A stretch of 64,000 nucleotides of DNA from RUG11462 sp036308645 (GCA_036308645.1 JAXJVH010000052.1:1-64000); one strand, 5' to 3'; shown: positions 9,012 to 17,938, numbered from the stretch's first letter. Notes: a model not told the origin generated them from the letters alone. Translations and numbers: made by a program.

Positions 9012-9041
9012 TAGTTTTTAACCTTTTTCACCGTTTATTCA
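9012..9041 (-). promoter_or_regulatory. Candidate sigma-G-type promoter of spoVAE
   Basis: On the minus strand TGAATA (9041-9036), 17 bp, AAAACTA (9018-9012), resembling the forespore sigma-G pattern TGAATA/CATACTA. The predicted start of transcription falls close to the ribosome-binding site, so this is tentative. Confidence 0.35.
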
Positions 9042-9088
9042 TATTATGTATTAAAGAAATGAAATTTCAAATCTTTTTTATATATGTG

Positions 9089-9126
9089 CAGAGAACGTTT
9101 TTATGCGACGTTCTCTGTATTTTTTT
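9089..9126 (+). terminator. Hairpin with T-run upstream of the purB promoter
   Basis: CAGAGAACGT (9089-9098) pairs with ACGTTCTCTG (9108-9117), followed by TATTTTTTT. It lies before the purB promoter and no plus-strand gene ends here, so its purpose is unclear. It may insulate purB from readthrough. Confidence 0.6.
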
Positions 9127-9200
9127 GCGTTTTCTGTCGTTTTGTTTAAATATGATATAATTTTTTGCAAAAACCGAAATAACTTTGTAACAGAGTTTTA

Positions 9201-9229
9201 TTGACAAAATTCCTTATAAAATATATAAT
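9201..9229 (+). promoter_or_regulatory. purB-guaA promoter
   Basis: TTGACA (9201-9206), 17 bp, TATAAT (9224-9229): a perfect sigma-A consensus, giving a leader of about 28 nt. That is too short for a purine riboswitch. Confidence 0.75.
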
Positions 9230-9263
9230 TATATTAATTATTTATAGGGAGAAGTGAAACTTT

Positions 9264-10691
9264 ATGAAAAACAGTTATGAAAGTCCGCTTTGTTCACGTT
9301 ATGCGTCAAAAGAGATGCAGTACATCTTTTCGCCGGATATGAAGTTTACAACCTGGAGAAAACTCTGGATTGCACTTGCCGAAAGCGAAAAGGAACTCGG
9401 TCTTAATATTACCGATGAGCAGATTGACGAATTAAAAGCGCATATTGACGATATTGATTATGAAAAGGCAGCCGCTTATGAAAAGGAATGTCGTCACGAT
9501 GTAATGTCGCACGTTAAGGCTTACGGCGACCAATGCCCGAAAGCAAAAGGTATAATACATTTAGGCGCTACCTCTTGTTATGTCGGTGATAATACCGATA
9601 TTATCATTATGAAAAAAGGTTTGGAACTTATCCGTTCAAAAGTTCTTACCGCAATCAAACTTTTGTCTGATTTTGCGATGAAATATAAAGATTTGCCGAC
9701 ATTGGCGTTTACGCATTTTCAACCTGCACAGCCGACAACGGTTGGTAAGCGTGCTACTCTCTGGATTCAGGATTTAACCTTTGATTTAGAGGAAATAGAT
9801 TTTGTAATAAGCGGTTTAAAACTGCTCGGCTCTAAAGGTACAACCGGAACGCAGGCTTCTTTCAGAGAACTTTTTGACGGCGATATTGAAAAAATCAACG
9901 CAGTTGATAAAAAAATCGCTGAAAAAATGGGATTTTCTGCGACTTATGCGGTTTCGGGACAAACCTATTCAAGAAAAGTCGACACAAGAGTGCTTAACTG
10001 CCTTTCGGGGATTGCACAGTCGGCTCATAAATTCTCAAATGATATAAGACTTCTCCAGCATTTGAAAGAGGTTGAAGAGCCGTTTGAAAAAGGACAGATT
10101 GGTTCGAGCGCAATGGCTTACAAGCGTAACCCTATGAGAAGCGAACGAATTGCTTCACTCTCCCGATATGTTATGTGCGACGCACTTAACCCTGCAATCA
10201 CCGCCGCTACACAGTGGTTTGAAAGAACGCTTGACGACTCTGCTAACAAACGTATTTCGGTTGCCGAAGGATTTTTGGCGGTTGACGCTATTTTAAATCT
10301 TGTTATTAATATTTCCGACGGTCTTGTTGTTTATGAAAAGGTTATCAATCAGCGCCTTATGTCGGAACTGCCGTTTATGGCTACCGAAAACATTCTTATG
10401 GACGCCGTTAAACTCGGCGGCGACAGACAGGAACTTCACGAGGCTATCAGAGTTCATTCAATGGCTGCTGCTAAAACCGTTAAGGAAGAGGGCAAGCCTA
10501 ACGACTTGTTAGAGCGTATTTCCTCCGATGAACGCTTTGGAATGAGCCTTGAACAGTTGCAGAGCGTTATGGACCCGAAAAACTTTATCGGTATGGCAAA
10601 CGTTCAGGTTGAGAATTTTATTGAAACAGTTGTAAATCCTATTCTTAATAGTAATAAAATCAGCGATGAAATGCCTGAAATTAATGTTTAA
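9264..10691 (+). CDS. purB: Adenylosuccinate lyase
   Basis: 475 residues, full length. It cleaves SAICAR to AICAR in IMP synthesis and adenylosuccinate to AMP, releasing fumarate. The fumarase/aspartase-superfamily signature GSSAMAYKRNPMRSE lies at about 280-293. Two other conserved blocks are visible: GATSCYVGDNTD, and THFQPAQPTTVGKR with the catalytic-region His. AGGGAG stands before the ATG at 9264. Only 12 bp separate it from guaA, so the two purine genes form an operon serving the AMP and GMP branches. Confidence 0.97.
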   Translation: MKNSYESPLCSRYASKEMQYIFSPDMKFTTWRKLWIALAESEKELGLNITDEQIDELKAHIDDIDYEKAAAYEKECRHDVMSHVKAYGDQCPKAKGIIHLGATSCYVGDNTDIIIMKKGLELIRSKVLTAIKLLSDFAMKYKDLPTLAFTHFQPAQPTTVGKRATLWIQDLTFDLEEIDFVISGLKLLGSKGTTGTQASFRELFDGDIEKINAVDKKIAEKMGFSATYAVSGQTYSRKVDTRVLNCLSGIAQSAHKFSNDIRLLQHLKEVEEPFEKGQIGSSAMAYKRNPMRSERIASLSRYVMCDALNPAITAATQWFERTLDDSANKRISVAEGFLAVDAILNLVINISDGLVVYEKVINQRLMSELPFMATENILMDAVKLGGDRQELHEAIRVHSMAAAKTVKEEGKPNDLLERISSDERFGMSLEQLQSVMDPKNFIGMANVQVENFIETVVNPILNSNKISDEMPEINV

Positions 10692-10703
10692 AAGGAGAGT
10701 TTT

Positions 10704-12248
10704 ATGAGTAAAGAATTAGTAATTGTTCTTGATTTCGGCGGTCAGTATAATCAACTTATTGCCCGCAGAGTTCGTGATTATAACGTTTATTGCGAAATTA
10801 TGCCGTACACAACTCCGATTGAAAAAATAAAGGAAATTTCGCCGACGGGTATTATCTTTACAGGCGGTCCTAACAGCGTTTATGATGAAAAATCTCCTCA
10901 CATCGGCAAAGAAATATTTGAACTCGGTATTCCTATTTTAGGTATCTGCTACGGCTGTCAGCTTATGGCTTATACATTAGGCGGTGTTGTTGCACAGGCT
11001 GATGAGGCAACTGCACGCGAATACGGCAAAACCGAAACATATTATGATGAGAGTTGTGTGTTGTTCAAAGGTTTGCCGAAAAACGGCATTTCCTGGATGA
11101 GTCACGGCGACTATATTTCAGAAGTACCCGAGGGCTTTAAGGTTACTGCGCATACTGCGGTTTGTCCGACAGGCGCAATGGCAAATCCCGATAAAAAACT
11201 TTACGGTGTGCAGTTCCACCCTGAAGTAAATCACACAGAAAACGGTAAGGAAATGCTTTATAAATTCCTCTATGATGTCTGCGGTTGCAAGGGCGAATGG
11301 AAAATGGAAGATTACATTGAAAATACCGTTAAAGAAATTCGTGAGCAAGTAGGCTCCGACGGTGTTGTTTTAGGACTTTCGGGCGGTGTTGACAGTTCAG
11401 TTGCGGCGGCGCTTATCAGCCGAGCAGTCGGCAAGCAGTTGACCTGTGTTTTTGTTGACCAAGGTCTTATGCGTAAAGACGAGGGCGATTTTGTTGAGCA
11501 GACTTTTACAAAACTTTTTGATATGAATTTTGTAAGAGTAAATTGCAAAGATACATTTTATGAAAAATTAAAGGGTTACACCGACCCCGAAGATAAACGC
11601 CATATAATCGGAACTGAATTTTACAAAGTGTTCAGCGAAGAGATTAAGTCAAATTACGGCGACGGATATTTTGCACAGGGTACAATTTACCCTGACAGAA
11701 TCGAAAGCGGAAAAGGCGACGCCGCAAAGATAAAAACTCACCATAACCAAGTTAAAATCACCGACGAGGTTGATTTTAAAGGCGTTATAGAACCGCTTAA
11801 AGATTTGTTTAAGGACGAAGTCCGTAAAGTCGGTGAAATGTTAGGCTTGCCGCATGAATTGGTATGGCGTCAGCCGTTCCCCGGTCCCGGACTCGGCGTG
11901 CGAATTATCGGTGAAATTACCGAAGAAAAAGTTAAACTTTTGCAAGAAGCGGACGCCATTCTTCGTGATGAAATGAGTAAATGCGGCTATGAAAAAGAAC
12001 TTTCGCAGTTCTTTGCAGTGCTTCCGGGCGTAAAAACCGTAGGCGTAATGGGCGATGCGAGAACTTATGCGGAACTTGTTGCAATTCGTGCGGTTACAAC
12101 CGATGACTTTATGACTGCGGATTGGGCAAAAATCCCGTATGAAATATTGGGTAAGGTATCAAACCGTATTATAAATGAGGTGCAAAACATCAACCGAGTA
12201 GTTTATGACATCACCTCCAAACCCCCCGGAACAGTCGAGTGGGAATGA
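10704..12248 (+). CDS. guaA: GMP synthase (glutamine-hydrolysing)
   Basis: 514 residues, the usual length. It aminates XMP to GMP with ATP and glutamine. The N-terminal class I glutamine amidotransferase has FTGGP and the nucleophile Cys82 in GICYGC, with the partner His and Glu in QFHPEV. The ATP-pyrophosphatase domain has the PP-loop LGLSGGVDSS near 226-235. The C-terminal dimerisation domain ends in KPPGTVEWE, the normal GuaA terminus. RBS AAAGGAGAG. The 3' end of guaA is a known integration hotspot for genomic islands, and accessory DNA follows here. Confidence 0.98.
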   Translation: MSKELVIVLDFGGQYNQLIARRVRDYNVYCEIMPYTTPIEKIKEISPTGIIFTGGPNSVYDEKSPHIGKEIFELGIPILGICYGCQLMAYTLGGVVAQADEATAREYGKTETYYDESCVLFKGLPKNGISWMSHGDYISEVPEGFKVTAHTAVCPTGAMANPDKKLYGVQFHPEVNHTENGKEMLYKFLYDVCGCKGEWKMEDYIENTVKEIREQVGSDGVVLGLSGGVDSSVAAALISRAVGKQLTCVFVDQGLMRKDEGDFVEQTFTKLFDMNFVRVNCKDTFYEKLKGYTDPEDKRHIIGTEFYKVFSEEIKSNYGDGYFAQGTIYPDRIESGKGDAAKIKTHHNQVKITDEVDFKGVIEPLKDLFKDEVRKVGEMLGLPHELVWRQPFPGPGLGVRIIGEITEEKVKLLQEADAILRDEMSKCGYEKELSQFFAVLPGVKTVGVMGDARTYAELVAIRAVTTDDFMTADWAKIPYEILGKVSNRIINEVQNINRVVYDITSKPPGTVEWE

Positions 12249-12351
12249 TTTCATACCCAAGAAAAAGCCCATAAAATAAGGCTTTTCGCCGTGTTTGCGC
12301 CCTTTGTGGCAACAAAATGGCAACATTATTTGAATTATCATAAGAATAAGC

Positions 12352-12394
12352 AAAGAGCTATCAGATTTTTTGAAAGTCTGATAGCTCTTTTTTG
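12352..12394 (+). terminator. Terminator downstream of guaA
   Basis: AAAGAGCTATCAGA pairs with TCTGATAGCTCTTT, followed by TTT. A weaker AAAAAGCC/GGCTTTT hairpin at 12259-12285 precedes it. Confidence 0.75.
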
Positions 12395-12420
12395 TTATCT
12401 CGGTTAATTCTGAAAACTTC

Positions 12421-13140
12421 TTATCTGTTAAAAACATAATAGTTAGGTTTTGCTCCACCATAAACATAATTGCCCATTTTCCACTCAACAAAGAGATATT
12501 CAATATTATCAATTGATTTGAAAGTGTATTGAGAGGCTGTCGATTTTTTGCAATCAAGAACAAAACCTTTTGTCCATTTATCTTCCCAAGTTTCATCACT
12601 GTAAATTCTAACAACTCTGCCGTTTGGATAAAAGTTAATTTCTTTTAACCATAATTCATCGTTTGAGTTATTTGTGTCAAAGTCATCTATATTATTGATG
12701 AAACATATAGATTTCCAGCGTCCCAAAACTCTGTCATCTGCAATAAAAGGTAAGTTTATATTATCTCTTTGTCCAATCTCGTTGATATGAAAATGTTTAT
12801 CAGAAGTTTTTTTGAGAACATATATCTGTTGTTTATCGGAAGACTCTACAAATAAAAAATCATTATTATCTTCTTCATGGATTGTATATTTATAACACAA
12901 TATAGGCTCGTTTCCACCATAATGTACTAGTAAGAATCCTTTTGTCCAGCCTTCAAAAATCCAATATTTTTGCCCATTTTCTAAAAAATAAATTTCTTTG
13001 AAAGCATCATCAATTAAAGGAGTTGGCATTTTAGGATTAAATTCTTCTTTAGAATTTATTATTGAAAAATGTTCCCATTTGCCAATAACTTTTTCATCAT
13101 TGATAAACTCCATACCATTTTCAAGAATATTTGCATTCAT
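12421..13140 (-). CDS. Two-repeat lipocalin-like protein
   Basis: 239 residues made of two related halves, about 14-118 and 132-239. Each contains DxxVxGxW, a short F/INxxxxF stretch, LxEIxFxxNG, W.KGFxL and a YTxxxxxxxxFLFVE block, the second ending KPNYYVFNR. This resembles the lipocalin-like domain that clostridia often fuse to AraC or BlaR regulators, where the second half type is common. Here there is no regulator, signal peptide or membrane helix, so a cytosolic ligand-binding role is only inferred. AAGAAGG precedes the ATG. It lies in the accessory patch behind guaA and is more AT-rich than its neighbours. Confidence 0.6.
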   Translation of the reverse strand: MNANILENGMEFINDEKVIGKWEHFSIINSKEEFNPKMPTPLIDDAFKEIYFLENGQKYWIFEGWTKGFLLVHYGGNEPILCYKYTIHEEDNNDFLFVESSDKQQIYVLKKTSDKHFHINEIGQRDNINLPFIADDRVLGRWKSICFINNIDDFDTNNSNDELWLKEINFYPNGRVVRIYSDETWEDKWTKGFVLDCKKSTASQYTFKSIDNIEYLFVEWKMGNYVYGGAKPNYYVFNR

Positions 13141-13230
13141 ACTTATACCCTTCTTTTTAATTATTTAAAAATCAAATTTACTTAATTAGTTTACAAACTA
13201 TGCTTGTAATTGAGCGATAATTTTCCTTGT

Positions 13231-13532
13231 TTATGCGTGTTTCGTACAAGGATAGTTATAACGCCAATGGTCGTATTCCTCTTTTGAGATTTCACCGTTT
13301 TTTAGCTTTTCAGCTTGTTCTTTCCAAGCAGAGAACATTTCAAACATAGTAATGTAATTTGAACCCATACCCTTGTCCAAATGCAGACAAACCTCTCCGT
13401 CTAATTCAGTAATTTTAAGACCGTATAAATCTTCAAGGGCAAATAAAGTGTGCATTAATCCGAGATAGCTGTCAATGTCAGGTACGTCATAACCAGCAGT
13501 GAAACGCCTAATACTCCTGCAAGGCTTTCGGG
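13231..13532 (-). pseudogene. Remnant of an XRE-family regulator
   Basis: A 74-codon frame (13455-13231) reads MHTLFALEDLYGLKI, then MFEMFSAWKEQAEKL and EEYDHWRYNYP, which I associate with the C-terminal region of clostridial XRE regulators. The same frame continues upstream as AGYDVPDIDSYLGL. Before that, in another frame, PESLAGVLGVSL (13532-13497) looks like the end of an XRE helix-turn-helix, so there is a frameshift or small deletion. The helix-turn-helix itself is missing, and the C-terminus stops soon after YNYP. The gene is broken at both ends and probably not functional. Confidence 0.6.
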
Positions 13533-13557
13533 GATAGTTTTTCTTATTTATATAATT

Positions 13558-14037
13558 TTAAAAACCAAAAGTATCGTCGTTAAACACCCAATCTCTGACT
13601 ATTACCTCGGTATATTCCGTAGGAGTATTTCTTACAATAACTTTGTCAATACCTGCGTTTATAATAAGTCTGCGGCACATAGCGCAACTTGTGGCGTTTT
13701 CAACCAGATTGCCTGTTTTAAATTCAACGCCTACCAAATAAAGCGTACCGCCGAGCATTGCCTCTCTCGAAGCGGAAATAATACAGTTCGCCTCTGCATG
13801 AACGGAACGGCAAAGTTCATATCTCTCGCCTGACGGAATATTGTTAGCCTCGCGGTTGCAGAAATTAATATCAATGCAATTCTTTCTTCCTCTCGGAGCG
13901 CCGGTATATCCTGTTGAAACAATTCTGTCGTTTTTTACAATGATAGCGCCGTAATTACGTCTAAGGCAAGTTCCCCTTTCGCTGACTGTCTGCGCAATAT
14001 CAAGATAATAATTGTTTTTATCTGTTCTCGAAGCCAT
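13558..14037 (-). CDS. dCMP deaminase family protein (ComEB-like)
   Basis: 159 residues. The zinc-dependent cytidine/deoxycytidylate deaminase fold is shown by H80-A-E82 and C118xxC121 (SCAMC where PCxxC is usual). The N-terminal block CLRRNYGAIIVKNDRIVSTGYTGAPRG is typical of dCMP deaminases, which turn dCMP into dUMP for thymidylate synthesis. GGAGG lies just upstream of the ATG (cctcc at 14046-14050). It is the first intact core gene beyond the guaA accessory patch and diverges from rsmA. Confidence 0.88.
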   Translation of the reverse strand: MASRTDKNNYYLDIAQTVSERGTCLRRNYGAIIVKNDRIVSTGYTGAPRGRKNCIDINFCNREANNIPSGERYELCRSVHAEANCIISASREAMLGGTLYLVGVEFKTGNLVENATSCAMCRRLIINAGIDKVIVRNTPTEYTEVIVRDWVFNDDTFGF

Positions 14038-14163
14038 TCTTTTTTCCTCCGAAATTTTTATTTTTATTTATTTTACAATATATTTTGTTATTTTTCAATA
14101 TTTCGCTTTATTTTTTTTTAAAATTATGATAGAATTTTAGTAATAAATATAATGGAGTTTTTT

Positions 14164-15018
14164 ATGGATAATTTGACTAACATAAAATTTATAAAAGAAT
14201 TGCTCGGCAGTTTCGGCTTTACCTTTTCAAAAGGATTGGGGCAAAACTTTCTTATCAACCCTAATGTTTGTCCTCGAATGGCAGAGAAATCAGGTTGCAG
14301 AGATATCGGCGTTATTGAAATCGGTCCGGGATTGGGTGTGCTTACAACCGAACTTTGCAAGATAGCGAAAAAAGTTGTCGCTATTGAATTGGACGACCGT
14401 CTAAAACCTGTTTTAGACGTAACGCTTAAAGAATTTCAAAATGTAAAAGTAATATTCGGCGACGCTTTAAAACTTGATTTACAAAAATTAATTCAAGATG
14501 AATTTAAAGATATGAAAGTTGTAATTTGTGCAAATCTGCCATATTACATCACCTCCCCGATTATTATGGAACTGCTTGAAAGCGAACTGCCGATTGAGGC
14601 TATAACCGTTATGGTGCAAAAAGAGGCGGCAGAAAGGCTTTGTGCAAAATTAGGCACAAGAAGTTGCGGCGCTGTGACTGCGGCGGTAAGTTTTTATGCA
14701 AAAGCAGAAAAACTTTTCGACGTATCCCGCGGGTCTTTTATGCCCTCGCCTAACGTTGATTCATCGGTTATTCGACTTGATTTAAGTAAAAAAGAGCCTG
14801 TAAGTGTTAATAATAAAAAGGCAATGTTTAAAGTTATCAGAGCAGGCTTTAATCAGCGCAGAAAAACGCTTACCAATTCGCTTTCATCAGGACTTGCCAT
14901 TGATAAAAGCACAATCCAACAAGCACTTGAAAATTGCGGTTTAAAGCCTACGGCAAGAGCAGAGGAACTAACCCTTGCACAATTTGCCGCTTTAAGCGAT
15001 TATCTTTTTAAGGAGTAA
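14164..15018 (+). CDS. rsmA: 16S rRNA dimethyladenosine transferase (RsmA/KsgA)
   Basis: 284 residues from the ATG at 14164, preceded by GGAG six bases upstream; an in-frame ATG at 14152 would overlap that site. It dimethylates A1518 and A1519 of 16S rRNA with S-adenosylmethionine. Visible motifs are GLGQNFLINP, the SAM-binding IEIGPGLG (about 51-58), the motif IV NLPYY (about 124-128) and FxPxPNVDSSVIRL. The C-terminal RxxFNQRRKTL block is also present (AGFNQRRKTL). It heads a run with the next two genes (gaps of 7 and 10 bp). Confidence 0.97.
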   Translation: MDNLTNIKFIKELLGSFGFTFSKGLGQNFLINPNVCPRMAEKSGCRDIGVIEIGPGLGVLTTELCKIAKKVVAIELDDRLKPVLDVTLKEFQNVKVIFGDALKLDLQKLIQDEFKDMKVVICANLPYYITSPIIMELLESELPIEAITVMVQKEAAERLCAKLGTRSCGAVTAAVSFYAKAEKLFDVSRGSFMPSPNVDSSVIRLDLSKKEPVSVNNKKAMFKVIRAGFNQRRKTLTNSLSSGLAIDKSTIQQALENCGLKPTARAEELTLAQFAALSDYLFKE

Positions 15019-15025
15019 CGAAATA

Positions 15026-15988
15026 ATGGCTGAATATATGGATTATAACGACTACGATTACGATTTTAAGTCAAAAAAACAAAAGCGAAATGCAAATATT
15101 CGTTTGGTTTTAGCGATTTTGTTTATTGTCGTAATGGTGGCTTGGATGTTTATAAATTATCCTGAAAATGTAAGGACTAATTTCGGCCCTGTTTACTCGT
15201 CTGCACATAAAATCGGTGAAAAAGTCGACAATAAGGCAGAAAACGAGTTTGTTTTGTTCAAAAACTCAACAAAAAATGATGAAAAAATCAAAATTGACGA
15301 TGATTTTAAAGCAAAATATCCAAATATTTATTCATTGGCAAAAATGCCGAAACTTGAAATTTCAAAAGAAAAAGTTAAGACTTTTGATGAAAATGGGTAC
15401 TTTGTAATCGCCTTTACCTACGAGGTTGAAAGGCAAAAAGATTCAAACGGAAACTATTATGACGAGGGTAAAGCGTATATTATCGGCACAACCGGCGTTG
15501 ATTTTTATATTTTTAAATACAGTACAGACAAAGAATTTTCTATAGAAAAACCCGAACGCTTTTCTATTAGACTTTATGAAAATCAAAATGAACTTTTTCC
15601 GTATATCGAAAAAGTTTATGTAAAAAGCGAAAGTTTCAGGCTTAATTTTTACTCGCTTTCTTTAACCGTAAAGTCTGAAAAAGAGATAGGCGAAATTAAC
15701 ACTTCCGTAAATCTCGAAAGTGCTATTAATAAGTCGGAAGCGGAAAAGAATTTCTTTACAACACAGCAGTTTATTCATTCAAGCGATAATCAAGATTTAA
15801 TCGGCACTGCGGAAATTACCGAGGGCGGAATGCGTGACGATACTTTTATTAAAAACCGTTTTTCACTTAAAACGCCGATGAAAGAAATTGAAATAGGATT
15901 AAACTTTGACGATGCGATTTATAATAAGTTTTTAAAATACAGCGTATCTGAAATCGAAAACGCAACTTATACTATTAAAGTAAATTAA
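15026..15988 (+). CDS. Membrane-anchored protein of unknown function
   Basis: 320 residues. A charged N-terminus is followed by one membrane helix at about 24-45 (LVLAILFIVVMVAWMF) and a large predicted extracellular domain rich in charged residues and beta-prone stretches. There is no Cys lipobox, so it is a type II-like single-pass anchor. I do not recognise the family. It lies 7 bp behind rsmA and 10 bp before rsmE, so it is probably co-expressed with both rRNA methyltransferases, but nothing ties its function to them. Confidence 0.75.
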   Translation: MAEYMDYNDYDYDFKSKKQKRNANIRLVLAILFIVVMVAWMFINYPENVRTNFGPVYSSAHKIGEKVDNKAENEFVLFKNSTKNDEKIKIDDDFKAKYPNIYSLAKMPKLEISKEKVKTFDENGYFVIAFTYEVERQKDSNGNYYDEGKAYIIGTTGVDFYIFKYSTDKEFSIEKPERFSIRLYENQNELFPYIEKVYVKSESFRLNFYSLSLTVKSEKEIGEINTSVNLESAINKSEAEKNFFTTQQFIHSSDNQDLIGTAEITEGGMRDDTFIKNRFSLKTPMKEIEIGLNFDDAIYNKFLKYSVSEIENATYTIKVN

Positions 15989-15998
15989 GGAGCAAGTT

Positions 15999-16721
15999 AT
16001 GCCTCATTTTTTTGAAAAGGTTACGGGCGATACCGTTGAAATAACCGGCGAAAACGCCAATCATATAGTCGGCGCTTTGCGAATGAAAATCGGTGAGAAA
16101 ATAACGCTTTGCGACGACGGCAGAAATTACGAATGTGAGATAACGGAAATCGGCAAAGGTTTTGCAAAGGCAAAGGTAATTGACTGCAATATGAACTTCA
16201 GCGAGCCTGATGTTAATATAACGCTTTACCAATGCGTACCGAAAGGCGACAAATTAGAGTTTGTTATTCAAAAGGCGGTTGAACTCGGTATTAATGAAAT
16301 CGTCCCTGTTCTTTCAAGCCGTTGTGTTTCACGTCCCGACTCTAAAAAGGCGGAAAAGAAAAATGCGCGGTACAACAAAATCGCCTTATCCGCCTGCGAA
16401 CAATCGGGCAGAGGCAAAATTGTAAACGTAAGAGAACAAATCGAATTTAAAAAAGCGGTAGGCGAAATTAAAAATTACGATTTAGCCGTTCTTTTTTACG
16501 AAGGCGGCGGCAAGCCTTTAAAAGCGATTATTGATAAAGAAAAGCATAAAAACATCTGCATTTTCATAGGTCCGGAAGGCGGATTTTCAGATGATGAAGT
16601 AACAGCCTTCAAGCAAAACGGCGCTGAAACCGCAACGCTCGGCAAACGAATTTTGCGAACCGAAACCGCACCGCTTGCCGCAATAGTTTCAATAATGCTG
16701 CTTACCGATAATATGGAATAA
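15999..16721 (+). CDS. rsmE: 16S rRNA m3U1498 methyltransferase
   Basis: 240 residues, the normal RsmE length. It methylates N3 of U1498 in 16S rRNA. The N-terminal PUA-like domain has NANHIVGALRMKIGE. The SPOUT knot region has QKAVELGINEIVPVLSSRCV, then SACEQSGRG, IGPEGGFSDDE and LGKRILRTETAPLAA, all diagnostic. AAGGAG precedes the ATG at 15999. Confidence 0.96.
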   Translation: MPHFFEKVTGDTVEITGENANHIVGALRMKIGEKITLCDDGRNYECEITEIGKGFAKAKVIDCNMNFSEPDVNITLYQCVPKGDKLEFVIQKAVELGINEIVPVLSSRCVSRPDSKKAEKKNARYNKIALSACEQSGRGKIVNVREQIEFKKAVGEIKNYDLAVLFYEGGGKPLKAIIDKEKHKNICIFIGPEGGFSDDEVTAFKQNGAETATLGKRILRTETAPLAAIVSIMLLTDNME

Positions 16722-16724
16722 CCT

Positions 16725-16756
16725 AAAAACAGGATTGCTTTGGCAATCCTGTTTTT
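16725..16756. terminator. Bidirectional terminator between rsmE and the GH5 gene
   Basis: AAAAACAGGATTGC pairs with GCAATCCTGTTTTT around a four-base loop. It serves the convergent genes rsmE (+) and GH5 (-). Confidence 0.85.
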
Positions 16757-16771
16757 AAGGTTTATTTGATT

Positions 16772-17911
16772 TTAATATTTAATTTCGGTTTCTTTTGCAA
16801 CTTTTATTACTTCATTTACATAAACTTCGCTATTCCATGTAAGTGAAGAACGTTCTAAAATTTTAACATCTCCGCCGTCGTCCCAAAGGAATATCGGAAT
16901 ATCATATTCTTTAGCGCAACCGACCACATTATCGGCATAATCTTTCTTTTTATCGTCAGAATACTCCGCCATCATACCTGATTCGCCCAAAATTGCGCCG
17001 ATTTCATTTTCATCGGCAAAGGTACGCATTGTTCTGAATACCCAACGGTTAGCCTCTTTATCCGAAGTATCAGGCTGATACCAATGAACGTCCATAATTA
17101 TATGCTTATCGCCGTTCGGAATTGTGAGTTTATTTATCTGGTTATCATACCACTGCGCGCCGTAAGTCGGCAACATAAGATAACGCTTGTCATTATGACC
17201 GCCGCTTGAACGTACCGTATCAACAAAAATCTGATAAAGTTCACCCATTCTGTCAAAAGCGACCTGATTATGTCCCCACCAGCATTTATCGGTATCGGAA
17301 TCGCCGCAACCGTCAAACGCAGTAGTGGCAGTCATTTCATTACCGCCCTCAAGTATAAGTTTTTCGCCGTAATCTTTAAAAGCATCGGCAATCTGCTCCC
17401 AAAGTTGCTTATATTTATCCTTAATTTGCTCCCATTCTTCATCAGTCGCCGAAATATTAAGCCATGTTCCGTCGTCGTGGTGCATATTTACTATAGTGTA
17501 AACATCGGCGGTAATGCAGTAATCGGCAACCTCTTTTACACGATCAAGCCATTCTTGTTTAATCGTATATTTGCCGTCTTTTTCTTCAACCTGCAATCCC
17601 CAGGTTACAGGAACACGAATTGCGTTAAATCCCGTATCAACTACTTTGTTAATCATTTCACTTGTAGTTAGCGGATTGTTCCAACCTGTTTCCTGTTCTT
17701 GCGGAGTAGGTTCATCGGGAATATCGCCCCAAGACTGACAAGCGTCTAAAGTATTGCCCAAATTCCAACCGGCAACCATATCCGAACAGATTTCTTTCGC
17801 GCTTTTAGTAAATTCATCGTCAGAAACGCTGACGGGACTTGCCCCTTTACCGCAGGAAGTCAATGATATAACAAAGACAACCGATAATAATAAACAAACA
17901 ATTTTTTTCAT
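16772..17911 (-). CDS. GH5 cellulase-family lipoprotein
   Basis: 379 residues. A signal peptide ends in a lipobox, LTSC at Cys20, so it should be lipid-anchored outside the cell. The GH5 fold is shown by GWNLGNTLD near 48-56, IRVPVTW with Arg99, NMHHDD (His144-His145), the acid/base E192 in GGNE, MDVHWY and the nucleophile E310 in LGESG. The likely activity is endo-beta-1,4-glucanase; related subfamilies act on mannan or xyloglucan. The acid/base context GGNEM differs from the common FEGxNEP. It has its own promoter at 17939-17967. Confidence 0.92.
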   Translation of the reverse strand: MKKIVCLLLSVVFVISLTSCGKGASPVSVSDDEFTKSAKEICSDMVAGWNLGNTLDACQSWGDIPDEPTPQEQETGWNNPLTTSEMINKVVDTGFNAIRVPVTWGLQVEEKDGKYTIKQEWLDRVKEVADYCITADVYTIVNMHHDDGTWLNISATDEEWEQIKDKYKQLWEQIADAFKDYGEKLILEGGNEMTATTAFDGCGDSDTDKCWWGHNQVAFDRMGELYQIFVDTVRSSGGHNDKRYLMLPTYGAQWYDNQINKLTIPNGDKHIIMDVHWYQPDTSDKEANRWVFRTMRTFADENEIGAILGESGMMAEYSDDKKKDYADNVVGCAKEYDIPIFLWDDGGDVKILERSSLTWNSEVYVNEVIKVAKETEIKY

Positions 17912-17938
17912 AATTTTTTACTCCTTTTTTATAAACTA

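Noticed and set aside
9032..9263. Possible purine riboswitch upstream of purB
   Set aside because: The promoter leaves a leader of about 28 nt, and the hairpin at 9089-9126 lies upstream of it. No aptamer-like sequence is present.
12249..12420. Attachment site of an integrated phage
   Set aside because: There is no integrase and I found no second copy of the guaA end within 1.3 kb, so only a possible scar is claimed.
12159..12614. A 151-codon minus-strand frame over the guaA end and terminator
   Set aside because: It overlaps the guaA coding region, a terminator and, in another frame, the lipocalin-like gene. It has no ribosome-binding site.
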